Shown one piece after another: positions 24,785-32,739 of a DNA stretch of 64,000 bases (position 1 is the first letter of the stretch; each line of letters starts with the position of its first letter). The stretch lies in NCBI GenBank assembly GCA_041596515.1, contig JBFHIJ010000001.1, positions 1-64,000 on the forward strand, read 5' to 3'. A program made the translations under genes and the position numbers. The stretch comes from JBFHIJ01 sp041596515 (GTDB taxonomy: Bacteria; Bacteroidota; Ignavibacteria; Kapaibacteriales; UBA2268). The notes beneath the pieces were generated by a model. It did not search any database. It was not told where the DNA came from and saw only the letters and a program-made list of their open reading frames with translations.

Positions 24785-25810
24785 TTACCACTTCTGCTTA
24801 TTTTTTATTTTTTGAATTTTAAGCACTATTTTCTGCCAAGATAAAAACCTTAATCTCATATATGCTCTAAGTTTGACGAATTTTATAAATTCTATGAGCC
24901 TAATAATAGATTTTAGCAGAGGATTAGATGAGAATATGCCTGATTTAGATGCAACTGTCACTATTTTATCATTTACTATCTTGTCAATTTGCTTCAAAAT
25001 ATTTTCCCTTTCGACAAATTCATTGAGCTTATTATCCGTAAACCAAGGGCGCGACATAAATTCAATATATTTATCGTCGTCCTGATCCAATTCAATGATT
25101 TTCTCTATTAAGGCCTCGTCTGAACCATAGTCATACCAATTCAAAATAGCCTCAGTATTGAAGTCTAAGCTAACTTTTGGGTTGCCCCAGTATATAGGGA
25201 TATTGTTTAGCATCATAGCTTCAAAAGGCTTTTCTGTAGTGTAGTAATCAGCTTCTTCATTTTCAAAGCAAATACAGAATTTGTAAGGTTTCATAAATTC
25301 CCATTTATCTTCTACGCGCATACCAAGTGGCTTATCCATATTATTCAGGAATCTGCCTGCAGAGTCTACTTTTTTATATTTACTCAATTTATGGAAGAAG
25401 TCATTTCGCTTTTTGCAACTGGGATTTGAAAATATAAAATTGCAAAATTTAGTTTTTTCTTTGAGTAATTCATTGGGGTCAGGCTTTTCTAATAGTTTTT
25501 CCGGTCTGCTATATTGATAATAATGAGGTAGCCTGTATTTCCGAGGATTACCATTAGGCATTTCAAAAGAAAAAGAATAGTCGCACTTTTTCATATCTGC
25601 AGGCATATTTTCGCCTGAGAAAAATATTCTAGTGCAATTATAGTTTATATGATTATTGCCAAAAAGTGAGAAAAACAAAAATTCCGGTTCTTTATCATCA
25701 AGAGTAACTGTGTAATGCTCTTGTAGCAAATCCATAAAAATATTATTCTCGTTATCAAAATTTTGCCAAAAATCAGTAAACCAAACCCGAATACTATTCT
25801 TCATTGCCAA
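24785..25810 (-). CDS. Glycosyltransferase family 10 (alpha-1,3-fucosyltransferase-like)
   Basis: 341 residues. The diagnostic GT10 C-terminal block is CFENEEADYYTTEKPFEAM near residues 181-199, followed by NIPIYWGNPKVSLDF. Its conserved Glu, Asn and TEK residues bind GDP-fucose in studied members. The C-terminus is rich in Lys/Arg and hydrophobic residues (residues 310-341), as in other bacterial GT10 enzymes that attach to the inner membrane. GT10 enzymes put fucose on surface glycans, and the adjacent convergent lipid A/core genes fit this. Donor and acceptor are inferred from the family. It lies 2 bases after the EVE gene stop and is in one operon with it. Confidence 0.87.
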   Translation of the reverse strand: MAMKNSIRVWFTDFWQNFDNENNIFMDLLQEHYTVTLDDKEPEFLFFSLFGNNHINYNCTRIFFSGENMPADMKKCDYSFSFEMPNGNPRKYRLPHYYQYSRPEKLLEKPDPNELLKEKTKFCNFIFSNPSCKKRNDFFHKLSKYKKVDSAGRFLNNMDKPLGMRVEDKWEFMKPYKFCICFENEEADYYTTEKPFEAMMLNNIPIYWGNPKVSLDFNTEAILNWYDYGSDEALIEKIIELDQDDDKYIEFMSRPWFTDNKLNEFVERENILKQIDKIVNDKIVTVASKSGIFSSNPLLKSIIRLIEFIKFVKLRAYMRLRFLSWQKIVLKIQKIKNKQKW

Positions 25811-25812
25811 CT

Positions 25813-26220
25813 CTATTTTTTAGACATTTCAATTATTTTGTCAAACTCTTCTCTACTAATTGGCATCACAGATAATCTGGATTGCTTAATCAAGGCAATA
25901 TTCTGTAGTTCTTCGGTAACTTTAATATCTTTTAGGTTGATCGGATTCTCTAATTCTTCAAAAGCTTCCAACTCTACCGCTACCCAGCGATTATCATCTG
26001 TTGTCGTATCTGGGTAGTGTTCCTTAGTTACTTTTGCGATACCCACAAGATTTTTAGTAGATATGCTTTCATAGACGAGAACCAAATCACCTTGCTTCAT
26101 TACTTTGAGATTATTTCTTGCCTGGTAGTTTCTGACACCGTCCCAATCAGTTTTTTTATCTCTCTTTAAGTCTTGCCAAGAGTAAGAGTCAGGATCAGAC
26201 TTTACTATCCAATAGTTCAT
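25813..26220 (-). CDS. EVE-domain protein (PUA/YTH-like fold)
   Basis: 136 residues, all one EVE domain: NYWIVKSDPDSYSWQDL at the start, DWDGVRNYQARNNLKVMKQGDLVLVYES, then GIAKVTKEHYPD and WVAVELEAFEEL. EVE domains share the YTH/PUA fold with an aromatic pocket that binds modified bases, and related domains read modified DNA or RNA. The target here is unknown. ATG 26220 is preferred because AGGAG lies seven bases before it; a longer start has no ribosome site. It lies between a thioredoxin-like lipoprotein gene and a GT10 gene, with no restriction enzyme nearby. Confidence 0.9.
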   Translation of the reverse strand: MNYWIVKSDPDSYSWQDLKRDKKTDWDGVRNYQARNNLKVMKQGDLVLVYESISTKNLVGIAKVTKEHYPDTTTDDNRWVAVELEAFEELENPINLKDIKVTEELQNIALIKQSRLSVMPISREEFDKIIEMSKK

Positions 26221-26233
26221 AATATATCTCCTA

Positions 26234-26740
26234 TTATTCTTTACCAATAGCGTTTAAAAGAGCTTTTTCAAAAGTCTGTTCACTATAGTCCAGTTCTTCT
26301 CTGATAGAAATTAAAGAAGCAACAGGTTCACCGTTTTTGAAAAGGTAAGCTTCCGGGAATTCTTCTATCACCACCTTACTTTTGTAAGGAGTATCGGCAT
26401 CAACTGAAGTCATAAGATAAATAGTCATATTCGAATCAGGTATATCGCAGTATGTCATAATCTTTGCCAAGTGAGGTAGGTACGTTGAATTATCCTCGCA
26501 GTTACAAAGATAAGAAGTAAACATCACCACGTGATAGATAGAGGGGTCGTACTCTTGCTTAATCAAAGTGCATAAAGAGTCTATTGGTTGGTATTCCTGA
26601 TAATGGTAATCAAACCAAGAAAGACCGGGCTCTTTTCTGATGCTCGTGAGCGTATGCTCCACTCCATCTTTGATTACAGGAGAGTCGTTGCAAGCAACTA
26701 ATAAAGCAAAAAGTAAAAGGAAGTATTTATAAAATCTCAT
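26234..26740 (-). CDS. Thioredoxin-like-fold lipoprotein with CxC motif
   Basis: 168 residues. A lipoprotein signal peptide ends LLFALLVAC with the lipidated Cys at residue 17. The rest resembles a divergent thioredoxin fold: strand VVMFTSYL, then CNC at the place of the usual CxxC, later strand TIYLMTSVD, and EEFPEAYLFKNGEPVASL with the cis-Pro-like FP and a terminal strand. The CxC spacing is unusual. It may act in periplasmic disulphide or metal handling, or may have no redox role. It is the first gene of the EVE-GT10 unit. No named family was recognised; confidence in the fold is moderate. Confidence 0.6.
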   Translation of the reverse strand: MRFYKYFLLLFALLVACNDSPVIKDGVEHTLTSIRKEPGLSWFDYHYQEYQPIDSLCTLIKQEYDPSIYHVVMFTSYLCNCEDNSTYLPHLAKIMTYCDIPDSNMTIYLMTSVDADTPYKSKVVIEEFPEAYLFKNGEPVASLISIREELDYSEQTFEKALLNAIGKE

Positions 26741-27048
26741 ATATATGCTCCAATAAAAAATGATAATAGCAAAAATACAAAAAAATATGGATTTAAGATA
26801 CTTTGATATAGTTTCTACTATGATATTTCAAAATAAATTCAATGGATAAAGTAATATTATGGCACTAACTTTGATTATATAATAACAAGTGGTCTGATTA
26901 AAAATTACATTGAAACATACAATATATGTCTAGAGTCAGATAAAAATGGTATTGTATATACTAAAATATTTGTATCGTAAAATATAGACTCTTACTTATA
27001 GTCTTTTATATTAGGGGTAGTTTAAGAAGTATTTTATAGGTGAAAAAT
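26741..27048. other. Divergent intergenic region, no gene seen
   Basis: 308 AT-rich bases between the lipoprotein gene (minus) and a small plus-strand gene. It contains TAACTTTG at 26866-26873 (plus), a -7-like box without a good -33 partner, and TATTTTTG (26777-26770, minus), also without a clear partner. AGG at 27038-27040 precedes the ATG at 27049. No RNA gene was recognised. Confidence 0.5.
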
Positions 27049-27324
27049 ATGGCAAAACGTGCATTAGGCAAAGCTACGCAAAGAAGCATGGATTTAAGCA
27101 AAGACGCTCCTTCCAAAAAAGTAAAGGATGACGAAAATCTTGCTATAAATAAGCTTAGAAAGAAGCTGGCTCATAGTGGAACTGTAGACGAGGCTTTTGA
27201 AGATAAAGTTATGGAGTTTAACAAAGCTCTTCGTCGCAAAGCGGGTTATGAAATATATGGTGTATTACACACTATGATGACAGATGATGAAAAGAAAAAT
27301 CAACGATTTTTAAGGGATGATTGA
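27049..27324 (+). CDS. Small basic protein of unknown function
   Basis: About 91 residues, not recognised. It is charged: the first 30 residues are Lys/Arg/Ser-rich (AKRALGKATQRSMDLSKD), followed by helices with NKLRKKLAHSGTVDEAFEDKV and FNKALRRKAGYEIYG, ending in a hydrophilic tail. There is no signal peptide or membrane segment, so it is probably cytoplasmic, and its basic character would suit nucleic-acid or ribosome binding. ATG 27049 is preferred to GTG 27040 because AGG precedes it. Its 3' end overlaps the convergent recQ 3' end by 25 bases. Coding is supported by its codon structure and by the lack of any competing gene over its first 250 bases. Confidence 0.6.
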   Translation: MAKRALGKATQRSMDLSKDAPSKKVKDDENLAINKLRKKLAHSGTVDEAFEDKVMEFNKALRRKAGYEIYGVLHTMMTDDEKKNQRFLRDD

Positions 27325-29927
27325 GCTATAGCGTATAATACTCTTAACTCTGCAAATCCGATATCAAATGATAATTTGGATTTCAATTCCTTGAGACTCA
27401 AATTGACTGAGTTCTGACTGATTCTTTTTAGCTCTTCAAACTTAAAGTCATTTAGAAAAAGATTATGATTTAATTTCTCACCTGCTAATATCATTTCTTG
27501 CAAGTTATAAGCAATTTTGCCTTCAGTGCTACGCAATTCTTGAGCTATTGCACTAAGCGACATACCCTGCCTTGCCATATTCAAAGAAACTATAGATTCC
27601 TGAGAGATATTTGGTGAACTATCATCAGCTTTTTTATCAAAAAAGTCTTTTATTTCAGTTAGAAATATTTTACCGTAATTATCAGTAAAAAAGAGTGATA
27701 CGCCACTTATCTTGGATAGCTCTTCGATGCTACCCGGTATAAGTTCTGACATTTTTCTTATTGCAACGTCTGACAATACACCACGTGGGACTATTCCTTC
27801 TTTTCTGGCTATATCATTTCGTAGGTTCTTAAGCCTGTTCGATAATTCTTTTGCTATATCTTTGGTTATGCGTTTCCTTTCCGGTAAATATGGAGTAGGT
27901 TTTCTGCCTATTTCTTTTATTCCAAGTTCGCTAACAGACAGAACAGGATACTGACCTGAATCAATATCTATATAGCGTTTCATATAAGCAGTTTCAATAT
28001 TTCTTTTTATTTCTTCCACTGCTATGTCTTTGCAAGCTGCATAATATTGAGCTTTTTCAAGCTGAAATGAGCTGATTTTGCTTGTTTTATTACCTTTGAG
28101 GAAATCAGTAATCATTGCTTTGCCAAATCTTCCGTCTAACTCTCCAATGCCAAAGAGTATTTGCTTGATGATAAACTTCTCTTTTTCGTTATTGATAAAG
28201 ACTTTGCCACCGTTAGACGAAGTGCATGAAGAGCATTTACCACAAACTTCGCTTTGTTTTTCATTATGGAAATACTCCAGTATAAAGTTCCTTTTACAGG
28301 TTAGAGTTTCTGCATATTTGACCATAGTTTCCATTTTTTTAAAAGCGTGGTTACGCCTCTCATTCAGAGCTTTTAAGTCGAGCGGTAATTTATCAATAGG
28401 CATTCGTTCCATAGTGAGCATCATGCCTCCTGCGAGACCTGCTTCACGGAATCTGATTACTCCTGAAATTTGCAAAGCATTCATAGAACGCTTAAGCAGT
28501 TCATCATCAATCTCATGCTTATACATTAACTCATGCAAATCTACCTCTTCCGGTTTTAAAAACGCTTCGCTGCTCAAACTACGTAGTAAAGCCTCAAGCA
28601 CAGCACGATTGTCGTCATTTGTATTAGAATAATACTCACGAATTCTGTTTTGCGTTTCTGTGAACTGAATTGTGGCTCTACTGTGGACTGAGTTTTTACG
28701 GATGATATTGTTTCTTTCAAATAGAGCAATCACATTGTTAACGATAGAGTGGGGGATATTTGCCATGTTCGCTATAGCTGACGGACTGTGGACAATCGGA
28801 TTATTCGTTTTGTAACCGAAATCCACTCCGTGAATGTTGTACAGTGCATCATAGACAGACTGTATTTCTCTATTCGTCGGATAATTTGTTTTCACAAAGA
28901 AGTTCATCAGCTTAATATCTTCAGGGTCGTACAGAAGAAAACAATCAGAATTATCACCATCCCTACCGGCTCTACCTGCTTCCTGATAGTAACCTTCCAA
29001 AGTTAGAGTCAAATCATGATGAATTACTCTTCTTACATTTGCCTTATCTATTCCCATACCAAAGGCATTGGTAGCTACAATAATAGCGTCCTTTTGCTTG
29101 ATAAATCTATCTTGGACTTGCTGTCTGATGTAATCTGGCATACCTGCATGATAGGCTTCTGATTTGATACCATAAGCAATTAATTGATTATTTATATTTT
29201 CAACCCGTTTTCGAGACGCACAGTAGATAACTATGGAGCCATCCTTTGTTTCTTTGACTAAATCTATAATTCTTTCAGCTTTCTTATTGCTTGTGATAGT
29301 TTTATATGAAAGGTTTGGTCTGTCAAATCCCTTTAGGAATCTGTTTACATTGAGCATCTCTAAGATATTAACAATGTCATTCTGCACATCAGGAGTGGCA
29401 GTAGCCGTGAGAGCAATAATGGGCAAATTTGGGAATAAAGTTCTTATGTTTGCGATATTTTTATAAGCCGGACGAAAATCATGCCCCCATTCGGAGATAC
29501 AATGTGCTTCATCAACAGCAATAAAAGATACCTCCATAGATGCAAGCAAATTTATAAACAACTTACTTTCAAGTCTTTCAGGAGCGACGTATATCAAAGA
29601 ATAAGCGCCTGACTCAGCTTTTTGCAGTCTATGGGTTAATTCCTGATAGGCTAGGCTGCTATTAATATAAGTAGCCGAAATGCCTTTCTTATTTAAAGTA
29701 TCTACCTGATCTTTCATTAGTGCAATAAGTGGCGATATAACAATGCAAGTCCCAGGTTTTACTATAGCAGGAAGCTGATAACATATAGACTTACCTCCAC
29801 CGGTGGGCATTACTGCAAGAGTATTGTGTCCGTTTAAAATAGACATAATAATCTCTTCCTGACCTTCTCGGAAAGAGTCATAGCCGAAATGCTTTTTAAG
29901 ATATTTTATAAGGATATTTTCTGCCAT
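27300..29927 (-). CDS. recQ: RecQ-family ATP-dependent 3'-5' DNA helicase
   Basis: 875 residues. The helicase core has Walker A MPTGGGKSICYQLP near 40-53, the DEAH box VDEAHCISEWGHDFRP and motif VI EAGRAGRDG. A zinc-binding segment (CKRNFILEYF through CGKCSSC) and the RQC winged helix follow. An HRDC domain spans about 690-765 (GIVPRGVLSDVAIRKMSEL). A C-terminal helix-turn-helix-like extension (about 780-875, ARQGMSLSAIAQELRSTEG) makes it longer than the 610-residue E. coli enzyme. RecQ unwinds recombination and stalled-fork intermediates. ATG 29927 is used; the only upstream extension begins with TTG and no ribosome site supports it. Confidence 0.94.
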   Translation of the reverse strand: MAENILIKYLKKHFGYDSFREGQEEIIMSILNGHNTLAVMPTGGGKSICYQLPAIVKPGTCIVISPLIALMKDQVDTLNKKGISATYINSSLAYQELTHRLQKAESGAYSLIYVAPERLESKLFINLLASMEVSFIAVDEAHCISEWGHDFRPAYKNIANIRTLFPNLPIIALTATATPDVQNDIVNILEMLNVNRFLKGFDRPNLSYKTITSNKKAERIIDLVKETKDGSIVIYCASRKRVENINNQLIAYGIKSEAYHAGMPDYIRQQVQDRFIKQKDAIIVATNAFGMGIDKANVRRVIHHDLTLTLEGYYQEAGRAGRDGDNSDCFLLYDPEDIKLMNFFVKTNYPTNREIQSVYDALYNIHGVDFGYKTNNPIVHSPSAIANMANIPHSIVNNVIALFERNNIIRKNSVHSRATIQFTETQNRIREYYSNTNDDNRAVLEALLRSLSSEAFLKPEEVDLHELMYKHEIDDELLKRSMNALQISGVIRFREAGLAGGMMLTMERMPIDKLPLDLKALNERRNHAFKKMETMVKYAETLTCKRNFILEYFHNEKQSEVCGKCSSCTSSNGGKVFINNEKEKFIIKQILFGIGELDGRFGKAMITDFLKGNKTSKISSFQLEKAQYYAACKDIAVEEIKRNIETAYMKRYIDIDSGQYPVLSVSELGIKEIGRKPTPYLPERKRITKDIAKELSNRLKNLRNDIARKEGIVPRGVLSDVAIRKMSELIPGSIEELSKISGVSLFFTDNYGKIFLTEIKDFFDKKADDSSPNISQESIVSLNMARQGMSLSAIAQELRSTEGKIAYNLQEMILAGEKLNHNLFLNDFKFEELKRISQNSVNLSLKELKSKLSFDIGFAELRVLYAIAQSSLKNR

Positions 29928-30134
29928 AGTATAAAGGCCCGTGATTGTCTCATTTCTTAGCAATATAATATATTTTAACTCAAAGACAAGAAATTGTAGA
30001 AAAGTTTAAGACTTTAAATATTTTGAATAAGTTTTCAAAATGAGTAAAACTTATAGAACTATTTTAGATTTAATTACGTATTATCTTTTATGTATATAGT
30101 TTCTTAAAACCTCTAATTAATCAAAGGCAGTGAT

Positions 30135-30842
30135 ATGAGAAGGAATCTTTTGTTATTATTATTCGCATTATTTATTTTGCCTGTTATAAGTCAAGCAGAT
30201 GAGAAGCCATATATTGAAGTTACGGGTAGTGCAGAGATGGAAATTGCTCCTGATGAGATAATTCTACAAGTTGGGTTTTCAGAGTATTTTGAAGAAGAAT
30301 ATGAAGAAGGTAAAGAATGGAAGGATTACCAAACAAAAGTTACGATGGATGAGATAGAACCGCTTGTTCTTGCTCAGCTGAAGGAATTGGGCATAAATAA
30401 TAATCAGATAACCTGGAATGATGGTGGCAATCAGTGGCAGCAGAGAGGTAAAAGATTTTTGAAGAGGAAAGAGATACATATTAGTATCACAGATTTTAAA
30501 CAGGTTGATGTGCTGATGACTAATTTAAGTGTTAGAGGTTTGGATCAAGTATCAATATTTGATTTGAAACATAAAAATATGCTGAATTATCGCAAACAGG
30601 TAAAAATTGATGCACTAAAAGCAGCAAAAGCTAAAGCAGCATATTTAGTTGAAAGTGTAGGACAAAAAATAGGAGCTGTCTTGGTAATTCAGGAAGTAGA
30701 AAATTATTATTCTAATTATAACCAACCATTCCGTGTACAGTCTAACACAGTCCGAACGGCAACACCAATGGAATCAAATTTTGAGAACTTTAAAAAAATT
30801 ACTATCAGATACCAAGTAAAAGCAAGATTCGAAATACTATAA
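30135..30842 (+). CDS. SIMPL (DUF541) domain periplasmic protein
   Basis: 235 residues. Signal peptide at about 1-21 (LLLLLFALFILPVISQA). The SIMPL/DUF541 start YIEVTGSAEMEIAPDEIILQVG is typical, followed by a charged insertion, LKELGINNNQITWNDGG, and the C-terminal DALKAAKAKAAYLVESVGQKIG. SIMPL proteins are periplasmic or surface proteins of unclear biochemistry, and an E. coli member (YggE) is linked to oxidative stress. The gene lies 12 bases before the DUF2807 lipoprotein gene, so they form a two-gene envelope operon closed by the terminator at 31594. Confidence 0.9.
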   Translation: MRRNLLLLLFALFILPVISQADEKPYIEVTGSAEMEIAPDEIILQVGFSEYFEEEYEEGKEWKDYQTKVTMDEIEPLVLAQLKELGINNNQITWNDGGNQWQQRGKRFLKRKEIHISITDFKQVDVLMTNLSVRGLDQVSIFDLKHKNMLNYRKQVKIDALKAAKAKAAYLVESVGQKIGAVLVIQEVENYYSNYNQPFRVQSNTVRTATPMESNFENFKKITIRYQVKARFEIL

Positions 30843-30854
30843 AAGAGGTCTTAG

Positions 30855-31568
30855 ATGAACAGGAAACCAATTATTACGGCGACTTTATTGGCTATTGCTC
30901 TATCGGCTTGTTCCTTTTTTTCTGCAGGAATTGAAGGTAACAGTAATGTAACAGAAACTGAAAGATTTGTAGAAAGTTTTGAAAACATTAAACTTGAAGG
31001 TTGTGCAAAAATTCATCTGATTCAGGGAAGCCGAAGTGTCAAAATGGTTACAGATGCTAACTTGCAGAAGTTTGTGAAACTAACAGTAGATAATGGTACC
31101 TTATATATATTTGAAGACAAAAAAATATACCCTACTAAACTTGAAATCTATATTTCTAACCCAAATTACCATGAGTTAGATATAGACGGCGCCGGGAATA
31201 TTACATGCCAAACTCAGCTCACCGGTGAAAATCTAGATGTGGAAATAGATGGTTCCGGCTTTATTACTTTGGATAACATCAAATATAATGAAATGGAAGT
31301 TGATTTAGATGGCTCCGGAGATATTGATATTGCAGGCGAAGTAAAAGAATTAGATTTAGAGCAAAACGGCAGTGGTAATATTAATATGATTAACTGCAGT
31401 ACGGAAAATGCTGAAGTAGAGCTTAATGGTAGCGGTGATGTTTCTATAAATGTTAATAACAGAATAGTAGCAGAGCTAAACGGCAGCGGTGATATTAGAT
31501 ATAAGGGTAACCCTAAAGACACGCAGACTATGAACAATGGTTCCGGAAATATAGTTAGATTAGATTAG
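30855..31568 (+). CDS. Head GIN domain (DUF2807) lipoprotein
   Basis: 237 residues. The lipobox LALSAC-type end (AIALSAC) puts the lipidated Cys at about residue 19. The DUF2807 domain begins FENIKLEGCAKIHLIQG and then repeats a short strand-turn unit with GAGN or GSG turns (DGAGNI, DGSGFI, DGSGDI, NGSGNI, NGSGDV, NGSGDI, NGSGNI), as expected of a right-handed beta-helix. These proteins are common in Bacteroidota envelopes, often near stress or adhesin genes, and have no proven activity. It is co-transcribed with the SIMPL protein. Confidence 0.9.
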   Translation: MNRKPIITATLLAIALSACSFFSAGIEGNSNVTETERFVESFENIKLEGCAKIHLIQGSRSVKMVTDANLQKFVKLTVDNGTLYIFEDKKIYPTKLEIYISNPNYHELDIDGAGNITCQTQLTGENLDVEIDGSGFITLDNIKYNEMEVDLDGSGDIDIAGEVKELDLEQNGSGNINMINCSTENAEVELNGSGDVSINVNNRIVAELNGSGDIRYKGNPKDTQTMNNGSGNIVRLD

Positions 31569-31593
31569 ACAGATATAAATTTAAAGATGCATT

Positions 31594-31626
31594 AAAACCG
31601 CCGGATTAGTTCGGCGGTTTTATTTT
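31594..31626 (+). terminator. Rho-independent terminator after the SIMPL/DUF2807 operon
   Basis: AAAACCGCCG pairs perfectly with CGGCGGTTTT around an 8-base loop, followed by TATTTT. Confidence 0.92.
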
Positions 31627-31657
31627 CAGAGAGATTGTATCAACAGATTAGGGATGA

Positions 31658-32704
31658 TTGGCAAAGATGTTACTACTTTTTGTTTATCTTTTTATAGCAT
31701 TATTTGTATCATTTTTATGCTCGATTATGGAAGCAGTGTTACTGTCTACTTCCAAAGCATACTTGATGGTTCATGTTCAGAATAATACGGCATGGGCATC
31801 AAAGTTTTTAGAATATAAAACGGATATTGACAGACCACTATCAGCTATTCTATCATTAAATACAGTAGCACATACAGTTGGTGCTGCCGGTGTCGGAGCT
31901 CAAGCCTCTTTAGTCTTCGGGAATGAATATTTTGGGATTGTCTCTGCTATTTTAACATTATTAATACTGGTAGTTACTGAGATTATTCCTAAAACATTAG
32001 GAGCAAGATATTGGGACAAATTAGCAGGAACAGTGTGTAAATTAATATCGATAAGTATAGTTTTAACCTACCCTTTAGTTAAAATATCTTCTTTGATAAC
32101 GAGAGTATTTTCGTCAGAAAATCAAGTGGGAACAACCAGCAGAGAAGAAATTTCAATGCTTGCAAGCATCGGTGCAGAAGAAGGATTGGTAGATTCCAAA
32201 GAGCAAAAAGTTATACATAATATTTTAAAATTGAAAACACTTAAGATATCTACAATAATGACACCACGAACGGTGATTGCGGCTGCAAATGAAACGATGA
32301 CTCTTGAAGAATTTAAAAAGTCAAAATCCTTGCGAGCCTTCTCAAGGATTCCTATATTTAAAGAAGATTTGGATGATATCGAATATTATGTGGTCAAGCA
32401 AGATGTCTTTGAAAATGACGAGTCCGACAAAACAAGTCTCATTGATTTCCGAAGAAAGATGATAGAAGTACCTGAAACAAACGCGGTATTTGAGCTATGG
32501 GAAATATTGCTAAATAAAAAAGAACAAATAGCCCTGGTTATTGACGAATTCGGTGGGGTGGATGGAATAGTAACGATGGAAGACATTATTGAAGCTATTT
32601 TAGGCTTGGAAATTATTGACGAAAAAGATACAGTCATAAACATGCAACAGTATGCTTTAGAAAGATGGAAAGCTAAGCAACATAAATATAAATTTATAGA
32701 TTAG
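31658..32704 (+). CDS. CNNM transmembrane (DUF21) and CBS-pair protein
   Basis: 348 residues. The N-terminal DUF21/CNNM domain has about four membrane segments (LLLFVYLFIALFVSFLCSIMEA; AILTLLILVVTEIIPKTLG; LISISIVLTYPLVKISSLI). The EIIPKTLGARY block is the family signature. Cytoplasmic linker and two CBS motifs follow (IMTPRTVIAAANETM and IALVIDEFGGVDGIVTMEDII). The C-terminal CorC_HlyC transporter-associated domain seen in many relatives is absent. The family is linked to magnesium/divalent cation efflux; CBS pairs bind adenine nucleotides. Start is uncertain: TTG 31658 follows AGGG by 4 bases, ATG 31667 is 13 bases from it. Confidence 0.85.
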   Translation: MAKMLLLFVYLFIALFVSFLCSIMEAVLLSTSKAYLMVHVQNNTAWASKFLEYKTDIDRPLSAILSLNTVAHTVGAAGVGAQASLVFGNEYFGIVSAILTLLILVVTEIIPKTLGARYWDKLAGTVCKLISISIVLTYPLVKISSLITRVFSSENQVGTTSREEISMLASIGAEEGLVDSKEQKVIHNILKLKTLKISTIMTPRTVIAAANETMTLEEFKKSKSLRAFSRIPIFKEDLDDIEYYVVKQDVFENDESDKTSLIDFRRKMIEVPETNAVFELWEILLNKKEQIALVIDEFGGVDGIVTMEDIIEAILGLEIIDEKDTVINMQQYALERWKAKQHKYKFID

Positions 32705-32739
32705 AGAAGATAGGGGAGCGAATTAAGCTCCATTTCTGC

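Noticed and set aside
26860..26875. TGGCAC-N5-TTGAT resembling a sigma54 promoter ahead of the 27049 gene
   Set aside because: The -24 box is perfect but the -12 box lacks the near-invariant GC (it reads GA), and the same bases include TAACTTTG, an ordinary -7 box.
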